This document shows, one piece after another, positions 1 through 12,600 of a DNA stretch of 64,000 nt. The DNA lies in NCBI GenBank assembly GCA_019787685.1, contig JAHNUO010000019.1, positions 372,001 through 436,000 of the forward strand, written 5' to 3'. A model generated the notes under the pieces. The model saw only the letters and a program-made list of their open reading frames with translations, did not search any database and had not been told where the DNA came from. Numbering within the stretch: position 1 is the stretch's first letter; each line of letters opens with the position of its first letter. The position numbers and the translations under genes were made by a program. Source of the DNA: Chiua virens (taxonomy: Eukaryota; Basidiomycota; Agaricomycetes; Boletales; Boletaceae).

Positions 1-1189
1 TTCTCCCAACGGAGATCGATCAATTATCTCGTTGGGTGCACGTCGGTCACGTCATTCTGCTTAATGCCAGCGAACGTCGATGCGATGCACTGGTTGTCGG
101 ACCCTCAAAACAGGTCATCCACATCCCGCTTTCACAAACCAACTACAACGAAATCGTTGACATGCAGGGCCAGTTGAACAAGTTGTTGCTAAACAAAGGC
201 CTGCGTGACGAGGCAGACACTGACAGAGGCGCAAGGCTTGTGCGTCTCGGAGTTGACGATGTGTTCAAATCCGTTCTATCCGACCTGTGGAACAAGGTCG
301 TCAGTCCAATTCTCGATGCCCTCAGTCTGTCGGTATGTGTCTATACGTCAATCCCACATTTCCGTGCTGATTGACAGGACAATGTCAGACACCGCCTGCC
401 AATTCAAAACGCTCTCGTATCTTCTGGTGCCCGATTGGACCATTTTCGTTCCTTCCTATTCACGCAGCAGGTATTTATGACACAGATAACCGTGGGCCTA
501 AACTCTCGGAGTTCGCCGTTTCTTCCTACATCCCAACAATGAGTGCGCTCCGAGAGCAGCCCCAGCAAGATTCTCAGTCGAGTTCGAACAAGATTTGCAT
601 GCTCGCCGTTCCTCAGCCAAGCACGGACGGAGCACTACCGCTGAATGGCGTGACAGAGGAAATGGGATTTATAAGGGAGCTGGCGTCTTCATCGCCCCTG
701 GTGGACTTCCAAGAGGCAGATGGGAGTGTCGAGGACGCTTTGGCGAAGATGAAGGAATCCGACTGGGTGCACTTTTGTTGTCATGGCACGCAAGACCGTA
801 CCAATCCCCTTGACAGTGGGTTCCTACTTGCTGACTGCAAACGCCTCAAACTCTCCGATGTCGCGCAGTTGTCGCGCCCTCGCAGGGGTCTTGCGTTCCT
901 CTCTGCATGCCAGACTGCTGTAGGAGACGAGAAACTGTCGGATGAAGCGATCCATCTTGCAGCGGGAATGCTCCTTGCGGGGTACAGTGGGGTGATCGCA
1001 ACGATGTGGTCCATCATGGACAGAGACGCCCCGAAGGTCACGAGGAATGTTTACACGAGCTTGTTTGGGGACGGCAGGGTTCCGGACAATAGGCGAGCTG
1101 CAGAGGCCTTGCATGATGCGATCGGGCAACTTCGCGAGTCTGGTGCACCTTTTTTGTCTTGGGTCCCTTTCGTTCACTATGGATTATGA
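1..1189 (+). CDS. CHAT-domain protein, C-terminal part (5' end outside window)
   Basis: The gene enters from the left edge. Exons: <1-332 and 389-1189; the 56-nt intron has donor GTATGT and acceptor GTCAG and keeps phase 0. The protein matches the CHAT domain (caspase-HetF associated with TPRs) found at the C-terminus of many Agaricomycete TPR proteins. Visible landmarks are CDALVV and HIPLS in the first exon, then IFWCPIGPFSFLPIHAAGIY, the putative catalytic histidine in HFCCHG and the catalytic cysteine in FLSACQTA, and a family-typical ending SWVPFVHYGL. Both catalytic residues are present, so it could be an active protease-like domain. CHAT proteases are linked to regulated cell death in other lineages; that role here is inference. 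The N-terminal TPR or sensor part lies outside the window. Confidence 0.85.
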
Positions 1190-2671
1190 AGTGCCATTCC
1201 GGAATGCTGGAGATGACCCATGTACATTTGGACTAGTAGTAGACTGTTATCCGCCATCCGACCTCGCCAACAGTATGGTGGCTGAGTCCAATTTCATGGC
1301 TTCAGATTTCAAGGCTGCGAGCTTCGGTAAAACGTTGGGAAGTAATGGTTGTTGTTGGATCATCACCGATTCCTCGATCGTGGCACACCTCCTGCTTACA
1401 TGTGCAAATGGTGTCATAATCGATTGGTCGTCGCACCAAACCTATCGTGACTAGTGCGAGGTGCTTGATATCGTATACATATCCATTGAATATCTTTATG
1501 AATCCGCATACGTCTCACGGTACAGCACTCACGATGGGCCATTTCATGGCTGTTAAGGTTCTGTCATGATCTGCGATCGGCCCGCTATACAAAGGTATCT
1601 GTGCTTTTATGCGTCAACTTGGTAGGGATATTTCATTATATGGCAATGTCCACACTCAACTCTAGCTGATTCGAGGTCTTTCTCAAGGGAACACAAGTGA
1701 ATTATAAACGCATAAGACAGAAGTGAAAAACAAGGACAGAAGAAGGGCAGACGAAATCGACGTCAAATATGAAAGGAACGAACGCACCGGTGACCTAATC
1801 AAATAGACCGTCAACTTCGTCGAACACGCCACAACCGCACCCTCAAACTTGCCGCGTACGCATCGCATGCCGTACGTTGGTGTAGATCGGGGAATGGTCG
1901 TAGTAAGGCCTGCCTAGGGAGTATCATGACAGACTCTTGAGCCACCAGCACGGTACCATCTCCAGATATCCTCGATATTCCTTGTCCTACCTCGATCACA
2001 CTCGCCCTGCTCCCTTGTCTCTATGTCCACCTATTTTCATGCGTTGTTTCGAACACCATGCAGAGGATTTAACAGGACGGCTCAGTGGGAGAGTCCGAAC
2101 CGGAGCGCGTACTGTAGTCGGAATGGCAACCCTGGCGGAGCGCCTGGGGACCCAATAACCACCCACCCTCGACGGTCGTTTCAATCCACCCATAGGAAGT
2201 TCAACTAGCATCCGCGAAGTCACCTAGTAAAGAAACGACCGTCTTCCTAGTAATTAAGTTGAAATGTACGATGGTCCAATTGAATGCGAGGGCTCGTACA
2301 CCGAGTTATTCCAATAGCGTCATCCTTCATACGTCAATCCAATCCCATCAATGGACAGCGCGAAAGATGTGTAAGATGTCCCTGCGCATTCCAGGTCGAG
2401 CATCGAGACATTGACAGCTCACGCATGCATGCGCTGACCTGATCCAAGTCACAGTGTACCTGCACAACCTGCGTACCAGTCAGTTTTCCTTGAGACACTT
2501 TGATTTCCACGTCGGCCGAACTTCCATTTTCAAGATTTGGTGATCCTACACGTGTTGTACTAGTATAGTCTCGGTGTAGGGTGAGAAAAGGCTCTAGACT
2601 ACCACCGCACAGAGACATCACTCTTCATCCCTCCAACTTATCAAGACTATTGACATTCTATTAGAAATACA
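1190..2671. other. Intergenic region between the CHAT and WD40 genes
   Basis: No convincing gene. Open frames here are short and lack recognisable motifs. A patch near 2,325-2,350 resembles, on the minus strand, the UstYa-like sequence at 12,677-12,700 (residues like ALSIDGIGLTYE). It is too short to call more than a possible relic. Confidence 0.5.
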
Positions 2672-5345
2672 ATGGGTACGTGCAAGAAAATCACTTCGAA
2701 AACTGAATCATGACAGTCCAACCGTGATCCAGGTACCAAGGCACTCAAAATCGCACTTCAGTGTGGTATCACGAGTCTCAGCTTTGAGCCAGATCGTGCC
2801 TACTTTATGACTGCCGGACATGATGGTTCCCTCCGTCAATGGAATGCTACCGATAGAGTGCAGGATAGTCTGTGGACGAAGAACATTGGCCGGTACATCA
2901 ATGTTGTAGCTGTGTCGCCTGATGGGCAATGGATAGTAGCCGGCGGTAGAGGAGGACTCGGGAATACGGTCACAATCTGGAGCACGGCGACCCGGGAGTG
3001 TGTAATCGAAGTTGCAGGGCATACAGAAGCTATTTCCGCACTCGACATATCAAACGACTCTACGCGATTCGCCTCCGGATCAACAGACAAAACCGTACAG
3101 ATAGTTGACATCATTTCTGGCACCAGAGTCATTCCTCCTATCCCGCACGAGAGGCGGATAGGTTGTGTCAAGTTTTCTCAAGACGCAACCCGAATTGCCA
3201 CTTCAAGTTACTATTGTTCTGTTGGAGTCTATAACAGCTCCTCCGGGAACAAGCTGTTCGAAATCTCAATCTCTGGTGCCTATGGGGTGCCGATTCCGCT
3301 CGCATGGTCCTCGGACGATCAGCAGCTCTTTGTCGCTTGTCCAGGCAAGATCACTTGCGTCGAGACATCTAAAGCCCACAGCACAGAGTGGCCCATGCAC
3401 GAAAACAACAACCAACAAATGTCTATCGTAACCAGCGGAAAATTCATCACATATTCCAGCAGTTTGTCGGTCTCATTTTGGGATTACACGTCACGGAAAC
3501 AGATAGGCCAGTCCATCAACCATGACACGGACGTTCATTTCATTTCTATCTCTCGCGATGGAAGACGTCTTGCATGCGTACATAATCTGGCAATCACAGT
3601 TCATAGTCTTGATGGATTGATTCCCGAACATCTCCTTCCTGGGATCTTGTGTCTTCCACTCATGCGAGTGAGTGTCACAGCCCTCAAATCATGGGTGCAA
3701 GGCAACCCAACGGAGACTGAGGCGATCGTGTCACATGAGATTGCGCAACATTCGAGTCCAACGCATGACGCGCTTGCAACTTTGGCACTCGTTCGGACGC
3801 ATTTAGGAGAATGGAGAACAGCACTGGCAAACACTGAAACGGTAACGTCGTACTCCCCGTTGTAATGTTCCCATGTTCATTTACACCATGTAAAGTCCCT
3901 ACAGATTAAGCCGTCACCTATCGGCCAGATCGCAAGAGCTATCGCCCTCGTTGGCGCAGGTGAACAGGAGGTTGCCTTGGATGAACTCGATTTAGTGTTC
4001 CGCGACTGTGATCAAAGTGATATCAAAGTCCTTTTGGTCGTTAACGTACGTGCATGATCTGTTCCAAATGCAGCTTGAATGCGCTCAAAATCCGTCTCAT
4101 ATAGTCTATCCTCTTGTTTGTGTGCAAAAAGCACAAGCAGGCAATGTCACGCCTTCGTTACTCTATCGATACATGCGACAAAAAGATGAAAGATGTGTAC
4201 CTTCAGGTTCGTGTTGTACGAGTCACAAAAACATCGCTAATACGCTCGCTAGGTTCTCGGGATGATGTACCTGAAACAACAAGACTACGCAAATGCTGTA
4301 GAGACCCTTGGGAGTGTCGAGAACCCGTTCACTCCTGAGGATCGCGGGCCCTTGATGTCTCTTTTTATTGTAAGCCTTTCTCCCGAACGTAATTGATAAT
4401 ATATTGATTCGATTTGAAAGATATTCAATTGGAACTTCGAGGACTTGAAGTTCATCGCGTGGCAACGCGCTTGCGAAAGGTTGTATGTGTCGGGGTCCAT
4501 GCAGGAGGTTCGAGGTACCCTCCTCAAGATGATCAGCACATTGCCTGAGGAAGAAATGGAACTCGCACATAGTCGCATCCTGCAGGAGATCATAAACCGA
4601 TCTGGTGAAGTGACCCTGCTCGCGTGGACTGGCAAGTCATCTGTGTCCAATAGCTGCCTTCCCAACACGCCAGCGGCGTACGCTGAAACGTCAGCCGCTC
4701 TTCCATCTCTCGCGCGTGAGGAGGAATTGCGAGATCGAACCGCAGAGCTGCGGACAACCTTTCCGCTCGTAGACGCTCTGATGACTTATACTTCGGTTTC
4801 CCGCTCGCAGCCGGTCCGGTTCACTTATTTCCACCTTCATCTCCCGTGCATCGTATTCCGCTTGAAAACACTCAAGAAAGAACAAGAGAACGTGTACCAT
4901 GCAGAGACGGTTGGACTTGGAGACGTCGAATTCACAACGACGGACTTGCTTCCATTCCATGAACCACGTAAACTCGTATTCGTGAACCCTTGGATCCATC
5001 ACCTTCGGGAGTCACGTGGGGTGAGGGATGAGGATGACCAGGAGTCGGACGTGGCGTTTAACACGCACCTGGGAAGCAGCGCAGATGCGGATATAGACGC
5101 AGCACTGGTGCATGAGCCGATGATTGAAGAGATTCCAACTTCCACTTGTGACTTGGACACTGGACGTTCACACACACGCCTTGCAGTTGATCGCGCGGTT
5201 GGAACAGCCTTTCAACGCGCTGTTATTATTGAAACAGCCAGGCGGCGCGTACAAGCGGGTCGCTGCTGAGCATGAAATCGTCATTCGTGGGATCGAGATC
5301 AATGTTCTGAGGGATATACGCGTTGAAGTTCTGGAAGTGGTTTGA
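2672..5345 (+). CDS. WD40-repeat/TPR-like protein with a shifted C-terminal frame
   Basis: Exons: 2672-2675 (ATGG), 2733-3841, 3905-4045, 4105-4206, 4253-4369 and 4421 onward; every junction has GT-AG ends and keeps frame. The first 350 residues are WD40 blades (GHDGSLRQW, VAVSPDGQW, VTIWS, GHTEAISALDIS, FASGSTDKTVQI). Next come helical TPR-like segments (ALATLALVRTHLGEWRTAL, LGMMYLKQQDYANAVETL). The C-terminal part (LLAWTGKSSVSNSCLP, LHLPCIVF, VFVNPWIHHL) resembles a module I associate with Agaricomycete HET-type or incompatibility proteins; that link is from memory. The main frame stops at 5269. The expected ending (HALQLIARLEQPFNALLL, YKRVAAEHEIV) lies in the +1 frame and stops at 5345, and no good intron joins the two. 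A frameshift near 5,105-5,165 is therefore likely, and the gene may be damaged or polymorphic. Confidence 0.75.
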
Positions 5346-7206
5346 CGTTTGGTTGCTTGCCCACTGTTTAGCTCGACTCGTTTGTAATACGTATTCACTA
5401 ACAAAGAGCTGTTGCTTCGTCAAGACGATGCCGATGAACACTGAATTATTGGTCTGACTGCTGTGCACACATATATACATTGTTCTCGCTCACCCATAAT
5501 CATGATCTTCAATATATATGAATAGATTACCGACTTTATTTAATCTTCTCGACAGTCGTTGGTTCTATCAAGTGTCCTGAACAAGTTCACCCAACCTATA
5601 TCGGGACCTGTCCTTTGATCGAAATATAAGGGTCGCCCGGGGAGTTAAGCGTCTGGGTAATTATAATTACAAGTTACCAAAACGCAATATATTCCCGAGC
5701 CCTGCAGTGTAAATCCTTACGGACCCTGATACGACGGCGAGGGTATGAGGCACTTGCCCTGAGAGCGAGCGCGGATCACGCCAAGACGCATATATCCGTC
5801 TACCATCATGATTGTGGATCAAAGAACCTCCAGATTGAGACGAGGGCCAAGAAGTCCCTCACCAAGTTGTTGCCCGTAAAGGAGCCTGATCAAAGAGACC
5901 ATATTGTCGGCTAGAAGAGGGGTTGAGTTTGATTCCTCAGGAAAAAAATGAGCGTCTTTGCATCACGGGAGAACCAGGCACACAGCCTCGGTCGAGGTTA
6001 GCAACTGGGAACGAGGTACCTGATGGGGAGATGTCAAACGAAATTGCTCACGATCACAATCCGCTGCGGTCCCCGAGGACCTTACAGGCTGTGGCGTGTG
6101 TCCCATTGACGACGCTTTCGATGAGATGAAGTATAGTCTAATCGTTACACCAACTGGAGACATGCAAGGCATACATCGTGGCATCCTCTGAAACGAGTCC
6201 CTGTCGGAATACATTCACTGAGACTCTGTTCAGTCGTCGACGCCAGATATGATTCTCTTGATTCAAGAAACAGGACTTTGTCTAATTGATGCCTGGGCCT
6301 GAGACCTGTGTAACAGCCCGCAAGGGTAAGAGGGATGATTTTGGAACGCGTGGCGAGTATGATCTCTGTCGCAAGGTGGTGACTCACATGGATGGAACGC
6401 GCTCACGGAGCATCGGACAACTTGGGGACTCTCCCAAGGGACGCTGAGCAAGTTCATTGCGCGGAGCCGTGACCACGCAACCAAGGGGCCTGGGAAACGA
6501 ACGATGATGATGCTGCCCACGCACGCCACGACGACGACATTGAGGGACTAGGGCATTCGTGTGCTATGCATTGATGGTTGCATCAATGGTGTCGGTGCAT
6601 ATATTTGGACTTTTGGCGGTGTCGTGTCGATGAGCCGACTGATTGGACCAGAGTTCGAGGTGGTACTATCGATAACCCAGGAACAAGATAAAGAAACCTC
6701 CAGATTCAATCAAGTCACAAGCTCAGGCTAAGTTGAGGGTCATGAGGCCCTTCAGGCGTGCGTGTGGGGGATTTAAATTTGGATATACTTCAATTTAGAT
6801 AGGGATAGCCCCGCACAGCGCCCATTGTGCGGTTGACACGTATGCACCTTGACTTTTTTTGCAGACTGTCGCTATGAAGACCGGGAAATGGAATTACTGG
6901 TTCCTGAAGGCACAACGATGCTGGCTTTTGAACGGCATCATATGGTTCGCTGCATCGTGGCCTGGACAAAAATTGAGAAACCAATCACGGATGAGTCTCC
7001 ACGACGCATGTGACTGAGAATCCTCTTCTCACGCGTAGATCAGTGCGACTGGCACGGAGGATGGCGTAAGAAGAACCCCATGAGGAAGTCGAACAGCCTG
7101 GCCGACTAAGCCCCACTCGCTTGGTGTGATACTGTATCGCTATCTTTCGTTATATATACCACTAATTGTCTCTTTCTCCCTTATTCTCTCTCCTTACCGC
7201 ATCAGA
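5346..7206. other. Gene-free stretch upstream of 7TM-1
   Basis: No supported gene. Open frames are short, overlap on opposite strands and show no motif. A TATATATA stretch near 7,151 lies about 55 bp before the 7TM-1 start codon and may belong to its promoter. Copy B has no counterpart to this interval, which lies outside the duplication. Confidence 0.45.
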
Positions 7207-8385
7207 ATGTCCGGGAACGGCACTCAAACCGTGCTTCCACCCGTCGAGCTCTTGAATCAGTACACCATCGGATTCGAGGGCAATGCACTGGGTTGCATCC
7301 TTTATGGTACCTGTCCTCAAACCATCCATCCTTATCGTTTTCGCTTACACTCCGTTCATAGGCATTTATGTCGTCATTGCAGGCGCAAATTTGACTCTTC
7401 TTCGCCAAAAGAGATTCAGAGTCCTTTTGGGCTTCACCATCTTCCAACTCGTGTTCAGTACGCTGTATACCGCCATCTCGCTCTTTAGTGGTCCGGCACA
7501 ACTCTTGGCGATATTCGGATTATACGGTGTCGACGGTCCCGATGCACTATCACCCTGGAATGCTGTCGTCGTCGATACTGCATTCGTCCTCAATACCTGG
7601 ACCTCGGACGCATTTCTCGTGCGTGTCTCTACCTCCATCTTTTCACCCGCATGCTGAACCAATGATCAGCTTTATCGATGTTACATCGTCGGCATGGGTA
7701 GCAAGCCCATGGTAGCCCTTCCTGCGTTGATATACCTTGCCACCGTCGGTGCCTCACTCGCCTGGTTGGTCGTCAGCGCCGCACCAGGTGCCGTCTACAG
7801 CACCCAAACCGTCCAGATCGCTGGAATCGCCTCTTTTTCGTGTTCCGTCGCAATGAACGTCACCGCCTCCATACTTATTACAATACGTCTTTTGATGCAC
7901 CGTCGCGCCATCTCCCAGGCAGTTGGATCGCAACAAGGTCGTTTTTACCTCAGTTACCTTGCCATGACGCTCGAGAGCGCGGTGTTGTACACCGTGTTCG
8001 TCGTCATCACGCTGATCGTGTTCACGATCAACAGTCCGCTCGTCAACATTTTCTTCCCCGTGTTGGGTACCATTCAGGTGGGTCAAGCGACCCATTTCTT
8101 CCGCTCTACAGCTGACCTATTTCCCCGCAGGTCATTGCGCCATCGCTCATCATTTATCGTATCGGACGCGGGATTTCGTTCGAGACGGATAGATATGGCA
8201 AGGATTCCACAGAGGGCACACTACGTTTCGCTTCGGGTCCTCTACGTCGCCAGATCGGACGGACGCCCGGGCACGAGTTCTCGGATGCATCAAAGACGAT
8301 GCAGCTCTCCTCAGACGGCAGCACCATGTCGAAACGGGACGGTTCCGATTCGTTTACCAACGAGCTCAAGCATGAGCAAGTCTAG
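7207..8385 (+). CDS. 7TM-1, copy A: orphan seven-transmembrane protein
   Basis: Exons: 7207-7306, 7362-7618, 7670-8077 and 8131-8385, with GT-AG introns of 50-55 nt. The protein has about seven hydrophobic segments: around CILYGIYVVIAGANLTLL, FRVLLGFTIFQLVFSTLY, VVVDTAFVLNTWTSDAFL, the ALPALIYLATVGASLAWL segment, FSCSVAMNVTASILITI, SAVLYTVFVVITLIVFTI and LVNIFFPVLGTIQVIAPSL. A charged, Ser/Thr-rich C-terminal tail of about 75 residues follows. The motif LYRCY after the third segment is typical of a large Agaricomycete family of predicted 7TM proteins with unknown ligands. Its neighbour at 10,286 is a paralog with the same lengths for the first three exons. Function is unknown; a receptor role is speculation. 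Confidence 0.85.
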
Positions 8386-10285
8386 ACCTCGTAACATTGA
8401 CAAGTAAAACCAGCGACCACCAGGATGAAAAGGGAGGACTAACAGTCCGCCCACGCTGTCATGGATTCATCACTCTCTTTCGTTTCGTCTCTTACCATCA
8501 TCATCATCGACTGATTTCGTTCATACACTACGGATACGGATATTTCGGAACCTCGCGGATTTTTGTTCCCTCATGTTTTTGATGGTCGCGATCGTTATTG
8601 TTTACGCGTGTACCTAACACCAAGCGCAGAAGAGGAAGGGGAGGGAGAAGCTGAGCGGAAAGGAACCATCTATAATTTATACGCCTACATGTGATATCTA
8701 CATACTGTACTGTCCTGTTGTGAATGAGCGATACCAGCCCCGATTCCTATTCGAATCTCGGATTCGCGTTTACATACCCTCATATAAGTTATCCTTTTGA
8801 CACCGACCTAGGTCAACGAGGAGAAACTTTCGACACAGGTTCAAGTTGATGTAAGACCCGCAGATATCCCGGCACACTTACAAGATGTATAAATAGAGTC
8901 TGTCTTCCGTACACAAATATACCGGGGTGGGAGCACGATAGATTCCGTGAAAAGGGGGTATGACTCTCAGCGTGAGCACGCCAGACATCCCTATGCCGTC
9001 TTCAGACCCACGGTGACTCATCTGCAGAGGTCTGCCACTTAGAACCGCCTGACCTCATTTTGTCTCCTCTGTCACGCACAATCCATCAGTCGGGAGCTTG
9101 AAACAAACAGCCTGAGATCAACGCGACTCACGCTCAGAGAGATCTACGGCGTTAAACCAACCGCTATCCGCCCCTATGTGAAATGCAGATCGTTAGTGCC
9201 AAGATGAAACCTCCAAGAGACGTAACTCACGCTTAGAGGCACTAAGCATTCCTCCTTGGACATCCTCCCGTCTCGAGAGCCAGAGACACTCTTTCAAGTC
9301 ATCAGAACGAGTGAGACTTCCAGTTTGTTTCATTCGAACAAAGCAGACGTACCACTGTCGACGGCCGTACGTGCGATTTCTGGGTTGATCGCTGCACTGT
9401 GTTGGATGTCACGAGGGAAAATAGTGGCGTGTTCAGAGGTGGACTCACCAACAGCGCGTGCGACCGTCGTGCACGTCAAGAGGATGAGCGACACGGTGAA
9501 AAATGTTTGAAAAGCACAAGTCGGAAACCAGCTGTAACTGCATGGATGACGTCGAGGCAAAAAGAAAATGCAAAAGCGTCTACGCACTCACTGAGTTACA
9601 TCTCCCAACCAACTGTATATGCGCGATTCCGCATGTTGAGAGCCTGAGACGGAGTCGGACACTCTACAGAGGCATTGTGGCGGCGCCACTGCTTCTCAAC
9701 TTTCGTCCCTCTCGCAATCACCATCAATGGAATTCATTCACCGTCCTCTGAATCGGATATGATGTTTCGGAACCACTCGTATCCTTTCGCTTCCGAGTCA
9801 GGTCATTTTGATGATCATGATGGCTTCGAGCTCGTTAAGGAGGATCAAAAACAAGGGAAACTTGAGGCTGGAGGGAGGACGAATGGAATGGAAAAAAAAG
9901 GTACGGTTGTTTCGCAGCTTTCCGAGTCGCTATCTGCAAATGGTTGGTCCAAGTTTAGACTTTGTACTTGTAATTCTGCGACTCGACGTCCGGTCGACAA
10001 CCTTGCGTCGATAATGTGGTGCTAGCTGACTTTCGGCCCTATATCTAGTCTGGGTACTGTACTGGTCAGTGACCAGGCGCATCAGAATTGCGATGTGATT
10101 AATATTGATTCCTTGTTAGGATTATCGCCGATTATTTCCGGCGCCTCGCCATACGCAAGGCATTCGATAAGTGGCAGTACTGATGTCCGGCTTTACATAC
10201 TATCCACCCGCATCTCTCCCTCTCTCTATATCCCATTACTTCTTTGATTTCCTTTAGGACATCTCAGGTACTCCCTGTAATCACA
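8386..10285. other. Intergenic region between 7TM-1 and 7TM-2, with a possible minus-strand exon series
   Basis: This begins as the 3' flank of 7TM-1. On the minus strand between about 9,590 and 8,960, several short open blocks are bounded by plausible signals (repeated GTGAGT donors at about 9,450, 9,228 and 9,128, with acceptor-like AGs). One block contains the hydrophobic stretch TFFTVSLILLTCTT. In copy B a 4-nt deletion disrupts that block (near 46,640). The arrangement could be the remains of a small membrane or secreted protein gene, but no family is recognised. Confidence 0.3.
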
Positions 10286-11495
10286 ATGTCTGGGATCGAG
10301 ACTCAACCCCTGTTCCCGTCCGTCGAGCTCTTGAATCAATACACCATTGGATTCGAGGCTAATGCATTGGGTTGCATCCTCTGGGGTACCCCTTCCCGTA
10401 TCTTGTTCCCTTTCCATCCCTTACTTATGCCTCGTCCGCAGGTATCTATGTCACTATTGCAGGAGTAAACTTGAGTCTCCTTCGTGAAAAGAGATTCAGA
10501 ATCCTCCTGGCCTTTACCCTCTTCCAACTCGTGATCAGTACGTTGTATCTGATCATTTCGCTGTACAGCGAACCAGGAGACCTTTTGGGGCTATTCGGGT
10601 TATACAGCCATAATGGCCCAGATCAATTATTCCCCTGGAATGCCCTCGTCTGCGATGCTGCATTCCTCGTCAATACCCTAGCCTCTGATGCTTTTCTTGT
10701 GCGTACTCTTTTCCAGCTGCATACACACGGTGCTGAAGCGAGGATCAGCTCTATAGATGCTATGCCGTCTGTATGGGCAATAAACGCATGGTCGTCTTTC
10801 CAGCATTGATATACCTTGCCACCTTTGGTGCTTCCATTGCCTGGCTCGTAGTCGACTCCGTACCTGGTACCGTCTACAGTACACAACACGTCCAAGTGGC
10901 CGGCACCGCCGCCTTCTCATGTTCCGTCGCAATGAATATGACCACGTCCGTGATCATCAGCACACGGCTCTTGCTATACCGACGCACCATTTCACAGGCG
11001 ATCGGCGCAGAGCAGGGTCAATTTTATCTCAGTTATCTGGCCATGACCCTCGAGAGCGCGGCGTTGTATACAGTGTTCGTCATCATCACGTTGGGGATGT
11101 TCACGACCAACAGTCCGCTTCTTAACCTCTTTTTCCCAGTGTTGGGAAACGTCCAGGTGGGTGTCGTTGCCTCGCTCACTTTGGTTACCATGGACTTACT
11201 CAGGCTCACGTTTTCATGTCTGGTTGCTGGTCTTCAGGTCATTGCACCCTCGTTGATCATCTATCGTATCGCGCGTGGAATCTCGTTCGGGACGGACGGG
11301 TATAGGAATGGCACATTGAGCACAATACATTTCGCGTCGGAAACTCTGCATGCACGGAGTAGTGCACACCAAGCGTCGGATGTCTTCACAGCCACGAAAC
11401 TCTCCTCGGGGAGTGGAAGCAATTTGGATTCAGACAGAAAAGGCTTTACTAACTCGTCCACGCACGAATTGCGGCCTGAGGTGGAACAAGTCTAG
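10286..11495 (+). CDS. 7TM-2, copy A: orphan seven-transmembrane protein
   Basis: Exons: 10286-10385, 10442-10698, 10749-11156 and 11238-11495. Exons 1-3 are exactly as long as in 7TM-1 (100, 257 and 408 nt), showing a tandem paralog. The protein starts MSGIETQPLFPSVELLNQY and has the same seven hydrophobic segments, the LYRCY motif and a polar tail with many Ser/Thr. The last intron (11157-11237, 81 nt) begins GTGGGT and ends CAG but contains no stop and is a multiple of three. Unspliced RNA would add a 27-residue, mostly hydrophobic insert (ASLTLVT, FSCLVAGLQ). Function is unknown. Confidence 0.85.
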
Positions 11496-12600
11496 ATCTT
11501 GGTTGGCCGGGAGGCGAGAAATACGTATCGACGGCCAACAAGAAAAGATTCATCCGTGGCTCCTGTTTCGTTTGATATCGCCGCCTTTCACATCGTAGCT
11601 CACCATCAACAAAATACACTCACGTGCGGATATATCGAAATCCTCGGATTCTTTTCTATTCCTGTCAAAGTATCATGGTCACTAGTAGGTGCCGAAAAAC
11701 GAGGGAAGAATGAATAGAGTAGAAACGCTTTACATTTATCATGGATTTATCATCTACTTGTGTACATACACCCAGCGAATTAGTTCATACAACCACGACA
11801 GTAATAACTTGCGTATTCGATTATTCACCAACCACAAAGTTACCCACTCTCTTAGACATTTCGGAACATTAAACTTAATCCCGCGGGGCTCAGCCCATCC
11901 CGGTTCGTGCACAAGAGAAAACCCACAAGTCTGTAACCTGACCAACCCTACCCTTCATATCTCCGATCTCCACACACCGAGTAGCACTATACACACTATA
12001 AACCAACTCATTGACTCTTGTGGTATCAGTGATAAGGTCACACTGCAAATTCGGGCGACTCGCGGAACAGATCGTTTGGCTGGGACCTAACTAGTGGAGT
12101 AACATCATCGCCTGTCAATGCATTAGTTAGTTAGATGCTGTTCTCCTGTGAACATTGGGGATCTTCAAGATCTGACCAGTTTCTTGAATGGGACAAGCCG
12201 GGCGCACGACTCGGAACACAGCAGAGAGCTTGTGCAAAACACTGCATGTGGTAAGCATAAATTTATTGCGCGTGGTATTCGCTAGAGTATCCAGGGACTG
12301 CCGAGCTTTGAACACTGCCCGTGATGTCGAGTGGCGGAGTTGGATGAGCGTAGTACTGCCACATCCTATGCAACAGCGTCTGTGTACCGACATGTCTAAC
12401 TTATGGATTAGTGACGGCAACCCAATATAGCGAGATGCTTGCAAGGACTGCGGAAGGAAATGTGAACACGAGACCAGATTTCGCCGAGAATTGACCAGAC
12501 CACGTCTCCGAACAAATCTCTAAAATGCCACTGTCGTACTTGAGCTTGAGCAAACACATCATATAACTTAGTGCCAATAAATATCAAACCGTACCGTATA
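11496..12600. other. Intergenic region downstream of 7TM-2
   Basis: This holds the convergent 3' flanks of 7TM-2 (plus) and the UstYa-like gene (minus). Short open frames near 12,127-12,600 are partly kept in copy B, including a hydrophobic patch on the minus strand, but frames shift between copies and no family is recognised. They look like decaying sequence. Confidence 0.4.

Noticed and set aside
1047..1454. Plus-strand open frame overlapping the end of the CHAT gene
   Set aside because: It is a shifted-frame shadow of the CHAT exon continuing into non-coding sequence.
2320..2625. A UstYa-like gene near 2.3-2.6 kb
   Set aside because: Only about 25 bp resembles the C-terminal part; both HxxHC motifs are missing.
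8960..9590. Small spliced membrane-protein gene on the minus strand
   Set aside because: Splice-like signals are suggestive, but no start codon or family is clear and copy B has a frame-disrupting 4-nt deletion.
12127..12444. Minus-strand open frame of about 100 codons, partly kept in copy B
   Set aside because: Ends differ between copies, opposite-strand frames are equally open, and no motif is recognisable.
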